From NCBI GenBank assembly GCA_030388725.1, contig CP128857.1, positions 3,906,001-3,970,000 on the forward strand: a stretch of DNA of 64,000 nucleotides. The letters run 5' to 3'. The position numbers and the translations under genes were made by a program. Positions 51,047 to 59,445 of this stretch are shown one piece after another. The DNA is from Prodigiosinella aquatilis (lineage in GTDB: Bacteria; Pseudomonadota; Gammaproteobacteria; Enterobacterales; Enterobacteriaceae). Under the pieces are notes generated by a model. It was not told the origin of the DNA and did not search any database. It saw only the letters and a list, made by a program, of their open reading frames with translations. How positions within the stretch are numbered: the first letter of the stretch is position 1; each line of letters starts with the position of its first letter.

Positions 51047-52042
51047 ATGAAAAATGATTGGTTGAAAGAATCTATCATGTTCAAACGTGGAGTAGGCGCA
51101 CAGCGAGAATCCATTACTCACCATTTGACCGAAGAGATGCAGAAAGCATTTCACTACACTATCGGTCCTTACTCCACGCCAGTGCTAACCATCGAGCCAG
51201 GTGATCGTGTCATCGTCGATACCCGGGATGCGTTTGAAGGTGCTATTCAGTCCGAGCAGGATATCCCCAGCCAGTTGCTGAAGATGCCATTTCTCAATCC
51301 GCAAAATGGTCCGATTATGGTCAGTGGCGCGGAAAAAGGTGATGTGCTGGCGGTACATATTGAATCCATGCTACCACGTGGGGAAAATCCCTATGGCATC
51401 TGTGCCATGATCCCGCATTTTGGCGGGCTGACCGGTACTGATCTGACCGCCATGCTTAACGATCCACTGCCGGAGAAGGTCAGGATCATCAAGCTGGACA
51501 GCGAAAAAGTCTACTGGAGCAAACGCCATACTCTGCCTTATAAACCCCATATCGGCACACTGAGCGTGTCGCCGGAGATCGACTCTATCAACTCACTGAC
51601 GCCAGATAATCACGGCGGCAATATGGATGTTCCTGACATCGGCCCAGGCAGCATTACTTATTTGCCGGTACGTTCTCCCGGCGGCAGGTTGTTCATCGGC
51701 GACGCGCACGCTTGTCAGGGAGATGGTGAAATCTGCGGTACGGCGGTGGAATACCCATCCGTTACTACCATTAAAGTCGATCTAATCAAACATTGGGCAC
51801 TCTCCTGGCCGCGGATGGAAAACCAGGAAACCATTATGAGCATTGGCAGCGCCCGTCCGCTGGAAGATGCCACCCGTATTGCCTACCGTGACTTGATTTA
51901 CTGGCTGGTGGAGGATTTTGGCTTTGAACAGTGGGATGCCTACATGCTGCTAAGCCAGTGCGGTAAGGTCCGGCTGGGCAATATGGTCGATCCTAAATAT
52001 ACCGTTGGTGCCATGCTGAACAAACATCTGCTGGCCCGGTAA
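51047..52042 (+). CDS. fmdA: Formamidase/acetamidase family amidohydrolase
   Basis: FmdA/AmdA-type enzymes hydrolyse formamide or acetamide to the acid and ammonia in the cytoplasm. The 331-residue protein fits this family (PF03069). It has the N-terminal HYTIGPYSTPVLTIEPGD with DTRDAFEG, the GAEKGDVLAVHIE beta-strand block, GENPYG, PHFGGLTGTDLTAM, and the signature GDAHACQGDGEICGTAVE (about 223-240). GGAG precedes the ATG at 51047. It lies in the same operon as the importer and the AmiC/AmiR pair, so the likely flow is amide import, hydrolysis and ammonia release. Exact substrate preference cannot be read from the sequence. Confidence 0.9.
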   Translation: MKNDWLKESIMFKRGVGAQRESITHHLTEEMQKAFHYTIGPYSTPVLTIEPGDRVIVDTRDAFEGAIQSEQDIPSQLLKMPFLNPQNGPIMVSGAEKGDVLAVHIESMLPRGENPYGICAMIPHFGGLTGTDLTAMLNDPLPEKVRIIKLDSEKVYWSKRHTLPYKPHIGTLSVSPEIDSINSLTPDNHGGNMDVPDIGPGSITYLPVRSPGGRLFIGDAHACQGDGEICGTAVEYPSVTTIKVDLIKHWALSWPRMENQETIMSIGSARPLEDATRIAYRDLIYWLVEDFGFEQWDAYMLLSQCGKVRLGNMVDPKYTVGAMLNKHLLAR

Positions 52043-52104
52043 TGTTACGAAATAGATGACGTTCGGCGTCTCGTTACCCTTTTACCAACCTAAAGCGAGT
52101 CATT

Positions 52105-53271
52105 ATGGGGCTTTCAACACCAATCAACATCGGCTTGCTGTACTCGTCCAGTGGTGTCACCGCGCTGCTGGAACAGTCTCAGCTACGGGGAGCACTGCAA
52201 GCCATTGACGAGATCAATCAGGCCGGGGGGCTCCACGGACGTCCCCTGCAAGCGATTCACCTTGATCCATTATCAGACAATGCCCGCTTTCGAACATTGG
52301 CAGAACAGCTGATTGTGGAACATCAGGTGAATGTCATTTTCGGCGGCTACACGTCCAGCAGCCGCAAAGCCATGTCACCTGTGGTGGAAAAATATCAGCG
52401 CCTGCTGTTCTATTCTCAGTTATATGAAGGTTTTGAATTTTCGGAAAACATTTTCTATGGCGGGGCGGCACCAAACCAGAATTGCCTGCAACTGGAAGAT
52501 TACCTTTCCAGCCATTTTGGCGCCCGGGTATTCATGATCGGCTCACGTTACATCTATCCCTATGAATGCAACCGGAATATGCAAGAGTTGCTGTTACAAC
52601 GAGATGATGGCGCGGTGATAGGTGAACGCTATTTGGACCTGAATGCCTCTTATGACGCGTTTCTACCCATCATGGAAGAAGTACGCAAAAAACAACCAGA
52701 CTTTATTTTCAGTACGGTCATCGGCCAAACCGTTCCCTATCTATACCGGGCTTACTATGAGGCAGGGCTCGATCCGGAGAAAATGCCTATCGGTAGTCTG
52801 AACACGTCCGAGACGGAAATTGCAGTGATGGGAGCAGACATGGCGGCGGGGCATATCACCTCGTCCCCGTATTTTCAAAGCATTGCCACACCAGCCAACC
52901 AAATGGCATTGACCACATTTCGGCAAATGTTCGGCTCGACACTGACCACGGACATGAACTGGGAAGCCACTTACAGCCAGGTACATCTGTTCGCTAACGC
53001 TATGGGCGCTTGCGGCAGTGATGCCCTGCCGAAATTGCTGCCCGCACTGTGCGGTAGTGAATTTAACGCTCCCCAGGGACGGATATGCATCGACCCGCTT
53101 AACCACCATACCGGATTGTATCCACGTATCGGAAAAGCCAACCCAACCGGCCAGTTCACTATCTTGCGGGAATCACGACGGATTGTCCCTCCCGATCCTT
53201 ACATGACCAATCAGGTACAGGGAGACTGGGTCACCAAACTGTCAAAAGTGGAGTATCCCCATGCGCCATAA
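52105..53271 (+). CDS. amiC: AmiC-like cytoplasmic amide sensor
   Basis: Similar to Pseudomonas aeruginosa AmiC (385 residues), which binds short amides and controls the antiterminator AmiR by complex formation. This protein has 388 residues and no signal peptide: it begins MGLSTPINIGLLYSSSGVTA directly with the type I periplasmic-binding fold, so it is cytoplasmic. Shared AmiC features are FGGYTSSSRKAMSPVVEK, LYEGFEFSENIFYGG, APNQN, IGSRYIYPYECN, NTSETEIAVMG and APQGRICIDPLNHHTG, plus a C-terminal DPYMTNQV segment. It overlaps the amiR-like gene by 11 bp, as expected for a coupled sensor/effector pair. It is also a paralogue of the exported binding protein at the head of this operon. Confidence 0.88.
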   Translation: MGLSTPINIGLLYSSSGVTALLEQSQLRGALQAIDEINQAGGLHGRPLQAIHLDPLSDNARFRTLAEQLIVEHQVNVIFGGYTSSSRKAMSPVVEKYQRLLFYSQLYEGFEFSENIFYGGAAPNQNCLQLEDYLSSHFGARVFMIGSRYIYPYECNRNMQELLLQRDDGAVIGERYLDLNASYDAFLPIMEEVRKKQPDFIFSTVIGQTVPYLYRAYYEAGLDPEKMPIGSLNTSETEIAVMGADMAAGHITSSPYFQSIATPANQMALTTFRQMFGSTLTTDMNWEATYSQVHLFANAMGACGSDALPKLLPALCGSEFNAPQGRICIDPLNHHTGLYPRIGKANPTGQFTILRESRRIVPPDPYMTNQVQGDWVTKLSKVEYPHAP

Positions 53272-53899
53272 CCCACTTAATAACAATACCACCACCCTAT
53301 TGCTCAGCCGGGAAGTCCGTTGTGTCGTTCTTCATCCCAATGACGAGGACGGTGAAACGCTAACCAAACATCTGCGCCGCATGGGGTTCAAGGTTCGGGC
53401 CTTCTGGCCGATTCCGGAACGATTACCAACGGACACTGACGTCATTTTTTTCACGCCGCAATCGGATCAACCGGAATTGGACACCCCCTGGATGGATCAC
53501 CGCCGCCATGCACTGATTTCGGTGATTACCTATGAAAACCCGACGTTTATCGATCAAGCGTTAAACATGGGGGCCGGTGCCATCATCACCACGCCTATCC
53601 GCGCATCAGGTCTGCTCTCCTCCATGGTGATGGCACTACATCATACCCAGCGACACCGATGCATGGCGGAACGTTTCGAAAGACTGGAAAAGAAAATGCA
53701 AGGGATTCGCTACGTCAGCGAAGCCAAAGCGATTCTGATGCGTATGCATGGCATCAGTGAGGTGCGTGCTTATGAAATTTTACGCCATCAGGCCATGGAC
53801 AAACGTATCACTGTGGAAGAGATGGCTTGCGCACTGATGCAAGCCAATGATGTGTTTTCCATGACAACCCCTAATGCGCTTGCTACCAAAAAAGGCTGA
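53261..53899 (+). CDS. amiR: AmiR-like ANTAR-domain transcription antiterminator
   Basis: A 212-residue protein similar to P. aeruginosa AmiR (196). It has an N-terminal pseudo-receiver domain (about 18-125: RCVVLHPNDEDGETLTKHL) without a phosphorylatable Asp pocket. A coiled-coil linker (about 130-150) and a C-terminal three-helix ANTAR RNA-binding domain follow (about 150-200: SEAKAILMRMHGISEVRAYE, then VEEMACALMQAND). ANTAR proteins bind hexaloop hairpins in leader RNA and stop intrinsic termination. It overlaps the amiC-like gene by 11 bp. The leader at 46126-46210, at the head of the same operon, is its probable target, making the operon autoregulated. Confidence 0.88.
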   Translation: MRHNPLNNNTTTLLLSREVRCVVLHPNDEDGETLTKHLRRMGFKVRAFWPIPERLPTDTDVIFFTPQSDQPELDTPWMDHRRHALISVITYENPTFIDQALNMGAGAIITTPIRASGLLSSMVMALHHTQRHRCMAERFERLEKKMQGIRYVSEAKAILMRMHGISEVRAYEILRHQAMDKRITVEEMACALMQANDVFSMTTPNALATKKG

Positions 53900-53941
53900 C
53901 AGCAAACCGCATCCCTGAATCCTATTTTAAGAGGAAACATA

Positions 53942-55674
53942 ATGCCTACTCCCTCTTTTCTTGCCGCTGCCGTGCAGTTCGAACCCAGGTTATTCGACAA
54001 GAAAGCCAATATTGACAGTCTGTTTTCACTGGTGGAACAAGCCGCGCAACAAGGCGCCAGACTCATCACTACCCCAGAAATGGCCACTACCGGTTACTGT
54101 TGGTACGACCGGGAGGAAATTGCCGATCAAGTGGAAACCGTGCCCGGACGCACGACAGAACGGTTTACCGAACTGGCGAAACACTATCAATGTTACATCG
54201 TGCTGGGTATGCCAGAGCTTGAAGCGGCAACAGGGCTTTACTACAACAGCGCTGTATTAATTGGTCCTGATGGCGTCATGGGTTGCCACCGCAAAAGTCA
54301 TCCCTATATTTCGAACCCAAATGGGCCGCCACAGGCGAGGAACACCGGGTGTTTGATACCCCGTTGGGCCGCATTGGTATGCTGATCTGCATGGATATTC
54401 ATTATGTGGAAACTGCACGACTGCTGGCATTGGCCGGGGCAGATATTATCTGCCATATCAGCAACTGGTTAGCGGAACGAACTCCTGCGCCATATTGGAT
54501 CAGCCGAGCCATGGAAAACAGCTGTTACCTGCTGGAAAGTAACCGCTGGGGACAGGAACGAGGCGTGCAGTTCAGCGGTGGGAGTTGCATCATTGCGCCG
54601 GACGGCCATATTCTGGATGTGGTAGATCAGGGTAATGGCATCGCCTACGCCATGCTGGATATTATCAACCGCCCACGACAGGTGCTGGGGGAAGCTGTTT
54701 TTCAGCAACGCCGCCCCGCGCTCTATCATCAGTTGCTAAGTGATAGTTTCTTATGGAATCCAACTGACTTCTTCAAACTCTACGATCACCGTCCGCTACC
54801 ACCCGGCAAACAAAGCCACCTCTCGGTGGTTCAGTTCTCTCCTGATAACGACATTGAACACAACAGTAAACGTATGGTAACGCTGGCTCGACAAGCCATC
54901 GAACAGCAGCACAGTGACCTGATCGTCTTTCCCGAACTGGCGCTCACCGGTTATGACAACCCGGAAAATCGGGCCATCACGCTAGCGTCGCCGTATCTCC
55001 AACCCTTGTTGCATCTGGCCATGACCCAGCGTGTCTGGCTGGTATTCGGCATGGCCGAAAAGATCGGTGAAAACCGCTATAACGCTCAGGTGTTGCTCGG
55101 CCCGGAAGGCGTGGTCGGTTGTTATCGCCAACTGCACATTCCCACGACTTATCAACAGTGGGCCAGTGCAGGTGAACAATGGGGTGTTTTTGATACTGCT
55201 GTCGGTCGTATTGGGCTACTACTGGGACATGATGCACTATTTCCCGAATCGGCCCGCATTCTGGCCTTGATGGGATGCGATATCGTAGCCTGCTCAGCTG
55301 CGTTGGATGGCGGATTTACCGATAAGCATACCGGCAGCCGGGTGGCACAAAACTACCCGATCCCCACAGGGGCTGACCCGCTTCACTGGCACTTATTCCG
55401 TACACGGGCTGGAGAAAACAACCTCTATCTGGCCCTGGCAAACCGAGTAGAACCCAAGTCAGGAATCGGCGGGTACAGTGGTCTGTTCGGACCGGAAACC
55501 TTTCATTATCCCAGAGATGAGCAAGTGTTATGGCAGGAGGAAGGCGTTACGACAACACTACAGGTGGATACCACGTCACTGGCCGGAAGCGCTTATCCCA
55601 CCAATGTGGTCAGGCGCAAAGATCTGGTAGCCATGCGACAGGTTCATCACTATCGTCCCATGCTGACCAGATGA
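53942..55674 (+). pseudogene. Tandem nitrilase-fold hydrolase, apparently frameshifted
   Basis: Two carbon-nitrogen hydrolase domains in one gene, currently in two frames (53942-54385 and 54283-55674). Domain 1 begins MPTPSFLAAAVQFEPR and has Glu46 in TTPEMATTGY and Lys118 in CHRKSHPY. The frame then breaks near 54310-54313: one extra base would join ...RKSHPYIS to EPKWAATGEEHRVFDTP and reach the catalytic Cys (LICMDIHY, codon 54388-54390). Domain 2 (from about 54825, LSVVQFSPDND) has the Glu in VFPELALTGYD. It has Gln (codon 55129) where Lys is expected and Gly (codon 55225, LLLGHDALFPE) where Cys is expected, so it looks catalytically dead. It is the last gene of the amide operon, 42 bp after the amiR-like gene. 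A sequencing error at the indel cannot be excluded. Confidence 0.8.
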
Positions 55675-55680
55675 CGAGCA

Positions 55681-55706
55681 GCCGGACATCAGTCTGGATG
55701 TCCGGC
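55681..55706. terminator. Hairpin at the end of the amide operon
   Basis: GCCGGACATC (55681-55690) and GATGTCCGGC (55697-55706) form a perfect 10-bp stem with a 6-nt loop, between the convergent nitrilase-like gene and fklB. The following tract (ATGACTATTTA) is only mildly T-rich. Confidence 0.6.
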
Positions 55707-55714
55707 ATGACTAT

Positions 55715-56335
55715 TTACAGAATTTCCAGCAATTCAACTTCAAAAATCAACGCACTGAATGGCGGAATAGAGGCACCTGCGCCACGTTCGCCATACGCTA
55801 GATTATGCGGGATATAGAGTTCCCATTTAGAACCGGCTGGCATCAGGGTCAGCGCTTCAATCCAGCCGGGGATCACACCATTTACCGGAAACTCGGCAGG
55901 CTGACCGCGCTCTACCGAACTGTCAAATACCGTTCCGTCAATCAAACGCCCAGTATAATGTACCCGGACACGATCCTGGCGCGACGGAATCTCACCTTCG
56001 CCCTGGGTCAGGACCCGGAACTGTAGACCAGACTCTGTACTGCTTACGCCTTCCTGCTGTGCGTTTGCTTCCAGAAAATGTTGTCCTTCAACAGCCAACG
56101 CCTGCTGACGGTCACGTCGCACGGCATCTGCACGCTCATGAACCTCACGCAGCGCACGATGTACTACGTCTACAGGCACTGCTGGCACTTTTCCTTCTAT
56201 CGCGTCACGCAAGCCAGCAACCAGCGCTTCGGGAATTAATCCCTCCAAACCTGATTCCTGCAACTGTTGACCAACCTGTAAACCTATACCATAACTTGCC
56301 TGCGCTTCTACACTTTCATAAGAAGGGGTTGTCAT
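55715..56335 (-). CDS. fklB: FKBP-type peptidyl-prolyl isomerase FklB
   Basis: FklB (FKBP22) catalyses cis-trans isomerisation of prolyl bonds and acts as a folding helper. The 206 residues equal the E. coli length. The N-terminal helical dimerisation domain (about 1-85) starts with SYGIGLQVGQQL. The C-terminal FKBP domain (about 105-206) has VRVHYTGRLIDGTVFDSS, VIPGWIEAL and IPHNLAYGERGAG, with SALIFEVELLEI at the end. There is no signal peptide, so it is cytoplasmic. In E. coli fklB lies between cycA and ytfB; here ytfB follows but cycA is replaced by the amide operon. Confidence 0.95.
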   Translation of the reverse strand: MTTPSYESVEAQASYGIGLQVGQQLQESGLEGLIPEALVAGLRDAIEGKVPAVPVDVVHRALREVHERADAVRRDRQQALAVEGQHFLEANAQQEGVSSTESGLQFRVLTQGEGEIPSRQDRVRVHYTGRLIDGTVFDSSVERGQPAEFPVNGVIPGWIEALTLMPAGSKWELYIPHNLAYGERGAGASIPPFSALIFEVELLEIL

Positions 56336-56587
56336 TGATGTTCCTTTAATCTGTAAAATACTGAGAGCGAAGCATAACAGCGCGGCGTTTAGGGGTAAAA
56401 TCCTCTGTGCAGACGGTTATAGTTTATTTCACAAACCAGAATGATACTGGCATCCGACAGCTATCAAAGAATAGACTGACCAAAGTACATCTTATGCTGT
56501 GCATCAAATGGTTAACTGGTCATCATTCATCAATTACCGATATACTTAATCTGTTATTACTTTTATACGGTTTTAAGAGAGGTCACC

Positions 56588-57271
56588 ATGGGCAGAATCG
56601 CGCCCAGGAGAGAAAAAGCCACCCGGAATCGCCACATCTTGTGGCAATCTCGCCTGTGTTTTTTCCGGCAGAGACGGATACAAACTGGCACGACAGGTGA
56701 GCATAAAGAAACGGATACCGCTTCTGCTGCACTTCTCATTATTCGGCAAATAAAAATGTCACTGAATCATATCTGGCATCTTTCTGATGGTTACCATTGG
56801 ATGGATCCACTGCCTCACTTCCATCGTCGCTGGATTTTAATCGCCACCGGCTTTCTGCTGTTGGTTCTGCTATGGCCTTATTCATCCCCACAATCACCCC
56901 TACAATCACATCAGGAGTCCGGATCCATACCACTGACGATGGGAAACATACCAATGCAGGCAAAACTGGTCGATAACATGCCTGCACCTGAGGCATCGAC
57001 TACAAACAATCAGTGGAAGAACTACCAGATTGTTGCCGGGCAAACGCTGGCGCAATTATTTCGGGATAATAATCTGCCGGTAAATGATGTATTTGCCATG
57101 GCGCAGGTAGAAGGGCGCAATAAACCACTCAACAATCTCCACGCTGGGCAGAAGATAAAGCTGCAACTTAACGCACAAGGCATGGTAAGTGAGTTGGAAA
57201 TTGAAACACCGGAAAATCAGGTTATCCAGTTTGTCCGGCAGCAGGATGGCTCATTCATCCGTACCCGTTAA
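56588..57271 (+). CDS. ytfB: OapA/YtfB family cell-envelope protein
   Basis: A bitopic inner-membrane protein with a periplasmic LysM-like OapA domain. E. coli YtfB localises to the division septum and binds glycans. The 227 residues show a basic N-terminus, the OapA N-terminal motif WMDPLPHFHRRW (about 71-82) and one transmembrane helix (about 82-98). A Pro/Ser/Gln-rich spacer and the C-terminal OapA domain (about 140-227: YQIVAGQTLAQLFRDNN, VFAMAQVEG, LHAGQKIKL, FIRTR) follow. The ATG at 56588 has GAGAGG before it. E. coli YtfB starts nearer the ATG at 56756, so 56 residues may be extra; the better ribosome-binding site favours the longer form. Confidence 0.87.
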   Translation: MGRIAPRREKATRNRHILWQSRLCFFRQRRIQTGTTGEHKETDTASAALLIIRQIKMSLNHIWHLSDGYHWMDPLPHFHRRWILIATGFLLLVLLWPYSSPQSPLQSHQESGSIPLTMGNIPMQAKLVDNMPAPEASTTNNQWKNYQIVAGQTLAQLFRDNNLPVNDVFAMAQVEGRNKPLNNLHAGQKIKLQLNAQGMVSELEIETPENQVIQFVRQQDGSFIRTR

Positions 57272-57331
57272 TGGTGATGGCAATAGTGCGAGGCCATTAA
57301 TGTAATGGTGTGGGTATGTATCCCAAAATGC

Positions 57332-57355
57332 AAAACGCTGGCCTAAGCCAGCGTT
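57332..57355 (-). terminator. Terminator of the rpsF-priB-rpsR-rplI operon
   Basis: AACGCTGGC (57334-57342) and GCCAGCGTT (57347-57355) form a perfect 9-bp stem with a 4-nt loop. On the minus strand it is followed by TTTTGCATTTTGG. It also lies after the convergent ytfB gene. Confidence 0.82.
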
Positions 57356-57378
57356 TCACTCGTTATCTTCAGCGCTAA

Positions 57379-57831
57379 TTACACTTCAGCAACGACAACA
57401 ACATTCAGCGTAGCAAATACATCGCTGTGTACCTGGAAGCTCACTTCGTGATCGCCCAGAGTACGCAGAACGCCGTTCGGTAAACGAACTTCGCTCTTGG
57501 CAATGTCAACACCCGCCGCAGTTACCGCATCAGCGATATCACGGGTACCGATAGAACCAAACAATTTACCTTCATCGCCTGCTTTAGACGCGATGGTAAC
57601 GGTGCCCAGCTCGGTGATTTTAGCAGCGCGTGCTTCGGCAGCCGTCAGAACTTCTGTCAGCTTGGCTTCCAGTTCAGCGCGGCGAGTTTCAAAGAACTCT
57701 ACGTTTTTCTTGGTTGCCGGCACAGCTTTACCCTGCGGAACCAGAAAGTTACGAGCATAACCCGATTTAACATTTACCTGGTCACCCAGGCTGCCCAGGT
57801 TTGCTACTTTATCAAGCAGAATAACTTGCAT
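57379..57831 (-). CDS. rplI: 50S ribosomal protein bL9
   Basis: bL9 binds 23S rRNA near the L1 stalk and helps hold the reading frame. The 150-residue protein starts MQVILLDKVANLGSLGDQV, with the conserved RNA-binding N-domain (VKSGYARNFLVPQGKA). A long connecting helix (about 40-75) and a C-terminal domain containing GKLFGSIGTRDIADAV follow. E. coli bL9 is 149 residues. It is the last gene of the rpsF-priB-rpsR-rplI operon, 41 bp after rpsR, and is followed by a strong terminator. Confidence 0.98.
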   Translation of the reverse strand: MQVILLDKVANLGSLGDQVNVKSGYARNFLVPQGKAVPATKKNVEFFETRRAELEAKLTEVLTAAEARAAKITELGTVTIASKAGDEGKLFGSIGTRDIADAVTAAGVDIAKSEVRLPNGVLRTLGDHEVSFQVHSDVFATLNVVVVAEV

Positions 57832-57872
57832 TACCTTATCCTCTCAAAGTCTCGTTAATGGACAGTGGCCGA

Positions 57873-58100
57873 TTACTGATGACGATCAGTGTACGGCAAC
57901 AAAGACAGGTAGCGCGCGCGCTTGATCGCACGAGCCAGTTGACGCTGGTATTTTGCACGGGTACCGGTAATACGGCTTGGTACAATTTTACCACTTTCAG
58001 TGATGTAGTTTTTCAGCGTAGCGATGTCTTTATAGTCGATCTCTACAACGCCTTCCGCGGTGAAACGGCAGAACTTGCGACGACGGAAATAACGTGCCAT
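57873..58100 (-). CDS. rpsR: 30S ribosomal protein bS18
   Basis: bS18 forms a heterodimer with bS6 on the 30S platform. The same complex binds the operon leader to control its translation. The 75-residue protein (same length as E. coli) carries [17 protein letters not shown] and [18 protein letters not shown], with the basic [20 protein letters not shown] stretch near the end. It starts 4 bp after the priB stop. Confidence 0.98.
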
Positions 58101-58104
58101 TTGG

Positions 58105-58425
58105 CTAGTCTCCAGAATCTATCAATTCAATCTGCTCGGCATGTAACACAACTTTACTCAGCCCATTACGCCCTTGGTGGCAACTAATGAAACCGTAGAC
58201 AGTAAGTTGCATGCCGACCGTTATACTGTGGGTAAATGCTTGTGACTCGCGTCCACTGACAATCACGGGCATACGACACCATGCTTGTCGGTTGAATCCG
58301 GCTTCCTTCTGCATTGAGCGGTGCTCAAGCACAAACTGACAGTGAGGAATACCCGAAGGACTGACTTTTCGAATAGGTGTCTTGCACACCGTGCCTGACA
58401 GCACCAGACGATTAGTCGTCACCAC
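58105..58425 (-). CDS. priB: Primosomal replication protein N (PriB)
   Basis: PriB is a dimeric OB-fold single-stranded-DNA-binding protein that joins PriA and DnaT to restart stalled replication forks. The 106-residue sequence (E. coli 104) has [42 protein letters not shown] and [19 protein letters not shown], all typical. The start codon is GTG at 58425 with a second GTG right after it; either gives a normal N-terminus. It lies between rpsF (5 bp) and rpsR (4 bp), the conserved mixed ribosomal/primosomal operon. Confidence 0.96.
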
Positions 58426-58430
58426 AACAA

Positions 58431-58826
58431 TTACTCTTCAGAATCCCCAGCTTCGGCACCTTCGCCAGCTTCAGCGAAATCATCACGACGCTCACGGCGT
58501 TCGTCTTTCGCTTTCACCATTGGAGATGCTTCAGTTACCGCGTGTTTAACGCGCATAATCATGCTACGGATAACGGCGTCGTTGAAGCGGAAGTTAGTTT
58601 CCAGCTCGTCGATCACTTCCTGCGGAGCCTCAACGTTCATCAGAACATAATGAGCCTTGTGCAGTTTGTTGATCGGATAAGCCAGTTGACGGCGGCCCCA
58701 GTCTTCCAGACGGTGAATCTGACCTTGTACATTGGTGATAGCACCAGTGTAACGTTCGATCATGCCTGGAACCTGTTCGCTTTGGTCAGGATGAACCATA
58801 AAAACGATTTCGTAATGACGCATCAA
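58431..58826 (-). CDS. rpsF: 30S ribosomal protein bS6
   Basis: bS6 binds 16S rRNA with bS18. In E. coli it is post-translationally extended with glutamates by RimK. The 131-residue protein has the conserved MRHYEIVFMVHPDQSEQVPG, IHRLEDWGRRQLAYPINKLHKA and HYVLMNVEAP segments. The highly acidic C-terminus (GEGAEAGDSEE) is the RimK target in E. coli. It is the first gene of the operon and is preceded by the S6:S18 RNA leader. Confidence 0.98.
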   Translation of the reverse strand: MMRHYEIVFMVHPDQSEQVPGMIERYTGAITNVQGQIHRLEDWGRRQLAYPINKLHKAHYVLMNVEAPQEVIDELETNFRFNDAVIRSMIMRVKHAVTEASPMVKAKDERRERRDDFAEAGEGAEAGDSEE

Positions 58827-58887
58827 ATTGCTCCTTACGGATTATTCAGCCTCCTGTCAGGGTCAGCCGCGGCCCATGGAAGCAAGG
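58827..58887 (-). promoter_or_regulatory. S6:S18 autoregulatory leader of rpsF
   Basis: The minus-strand leader has a closing stem CCTTGC (58887-58882) / GTAAGG (58838-58833) and the internal GGGCCGCGG element (58875-58867). This is the CCG-containing structure bound by the bS6-bS18 complex in E. coli and many bacteria. The 3' arm includes the ribosome-binding site, which explains feedback repression. Confidence 0.75.
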
Positions 58888-58923
58888 AACGTGTTATATG
58901 ATCGGCTGAAAAAATGACGCGTA

Positions 58924-58952
58924 ATTATAGGTGCCAGCGATAGGGAACACAA
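58924..58952 (-). promoter_or_regulatory. Sigma-70 promoter of the rpsF operon
   Basis: On the minus strand, TTGTGT (58952-58947), a 17-nt spacer and a perfect TATAAT (58929-58924) lie just upstream of the S6:S18 leader. Confidence 0.65.
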
Positions 58953-59082
58953 GGAACATTACAGATTAATCAGCCAATGGAGGTAATTTTCCTGATGATA
59001 TTCTTGAACCCTGCTCCGCTATGGTATCGACCATCCGCCAGAACAGATACACTGTGAATTACCCTCGGGAAAATAGGAGCCT

Positions 59083-59445
59083 ATGATGAAGATACACACT
59101 CTTGCTATTCCTATCCTGCTGATTATGTTACTGGCCGGATGTAGCGTGTTTGAGGGAAAACCCGTTCCACCGCCACCGCCAGGCAAGCACGCCATTGAAG
59201 TTAGCCGGGCACAAACTTACTCGCTGAAAAAATTCGGAACAGTTTCCGTTACTGTACGTGGCGGCCCGGATGATGCTGATCGGGAAATTCAGCGTCAGGC
59301 CGATGCCCGTGGTGCGGATTACTATCTGATCGTCATGAAAACCGATGGTGATGGCATAATCTCGGAGCTTTGGCATGCCTATGCCGTGCTGTACCACTCC
59401 GCGTCGAGTTCATCCGTGAAACCCGCTTCCACATCGTCGTTTTAA
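59083..59445 (+). CDS. bsmA: BsmA-like lipoprotein (DUF1471 family)
   Basis: A predicted lipoprotein of 120 residues, similar to E. coli BsmA (YjfO), which is linked to biofilm stress and peroxide resistance. The signal peptide ends with lipobox LLAGC (Cys20). The mature part is a Pro-rich linker (KPVPPPPPGKH) and a DUF1471 (YhcN-type) fold: IEVSRAQTYSLKKFGTVSVT, then ADYYLIVMKTDGDG, with a Ser-rich tail. AGGAG lies just before the ATG pair at 59083/59086. The location next to rpsF matches the E. coli neighbourhood. It is divergent from rpsF and convergent with rlmB. Confidence 0.82.
   Translation: MMKIHTLAIPILLIMLLAGCSVFEGKPVPPPPPGKHAIEVSRAQTYSLKKFGTVSVTVRGGPDDADREIQRQADARGADYYLIVMKTDGDGIISELWHAYAVLYHSASSSSVKPASTSSF

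Noticed and set aside
54283..54320. Programmed -1 ribosomal frameshifting in the tandem nitrilase gene
   Set aside because: The AAAA at 54293-54296 does not form a usable X-XXY-YYZ site in frame, and no stimulatory hairpin was evident.
56407..56700. 97-codon plus-strand frame overlapping the start of the OapA/YtfB gene
   Set aside because: It overlaps the ytfB start in another frame, lacks a ribosome-binding site and has no family resemblance.
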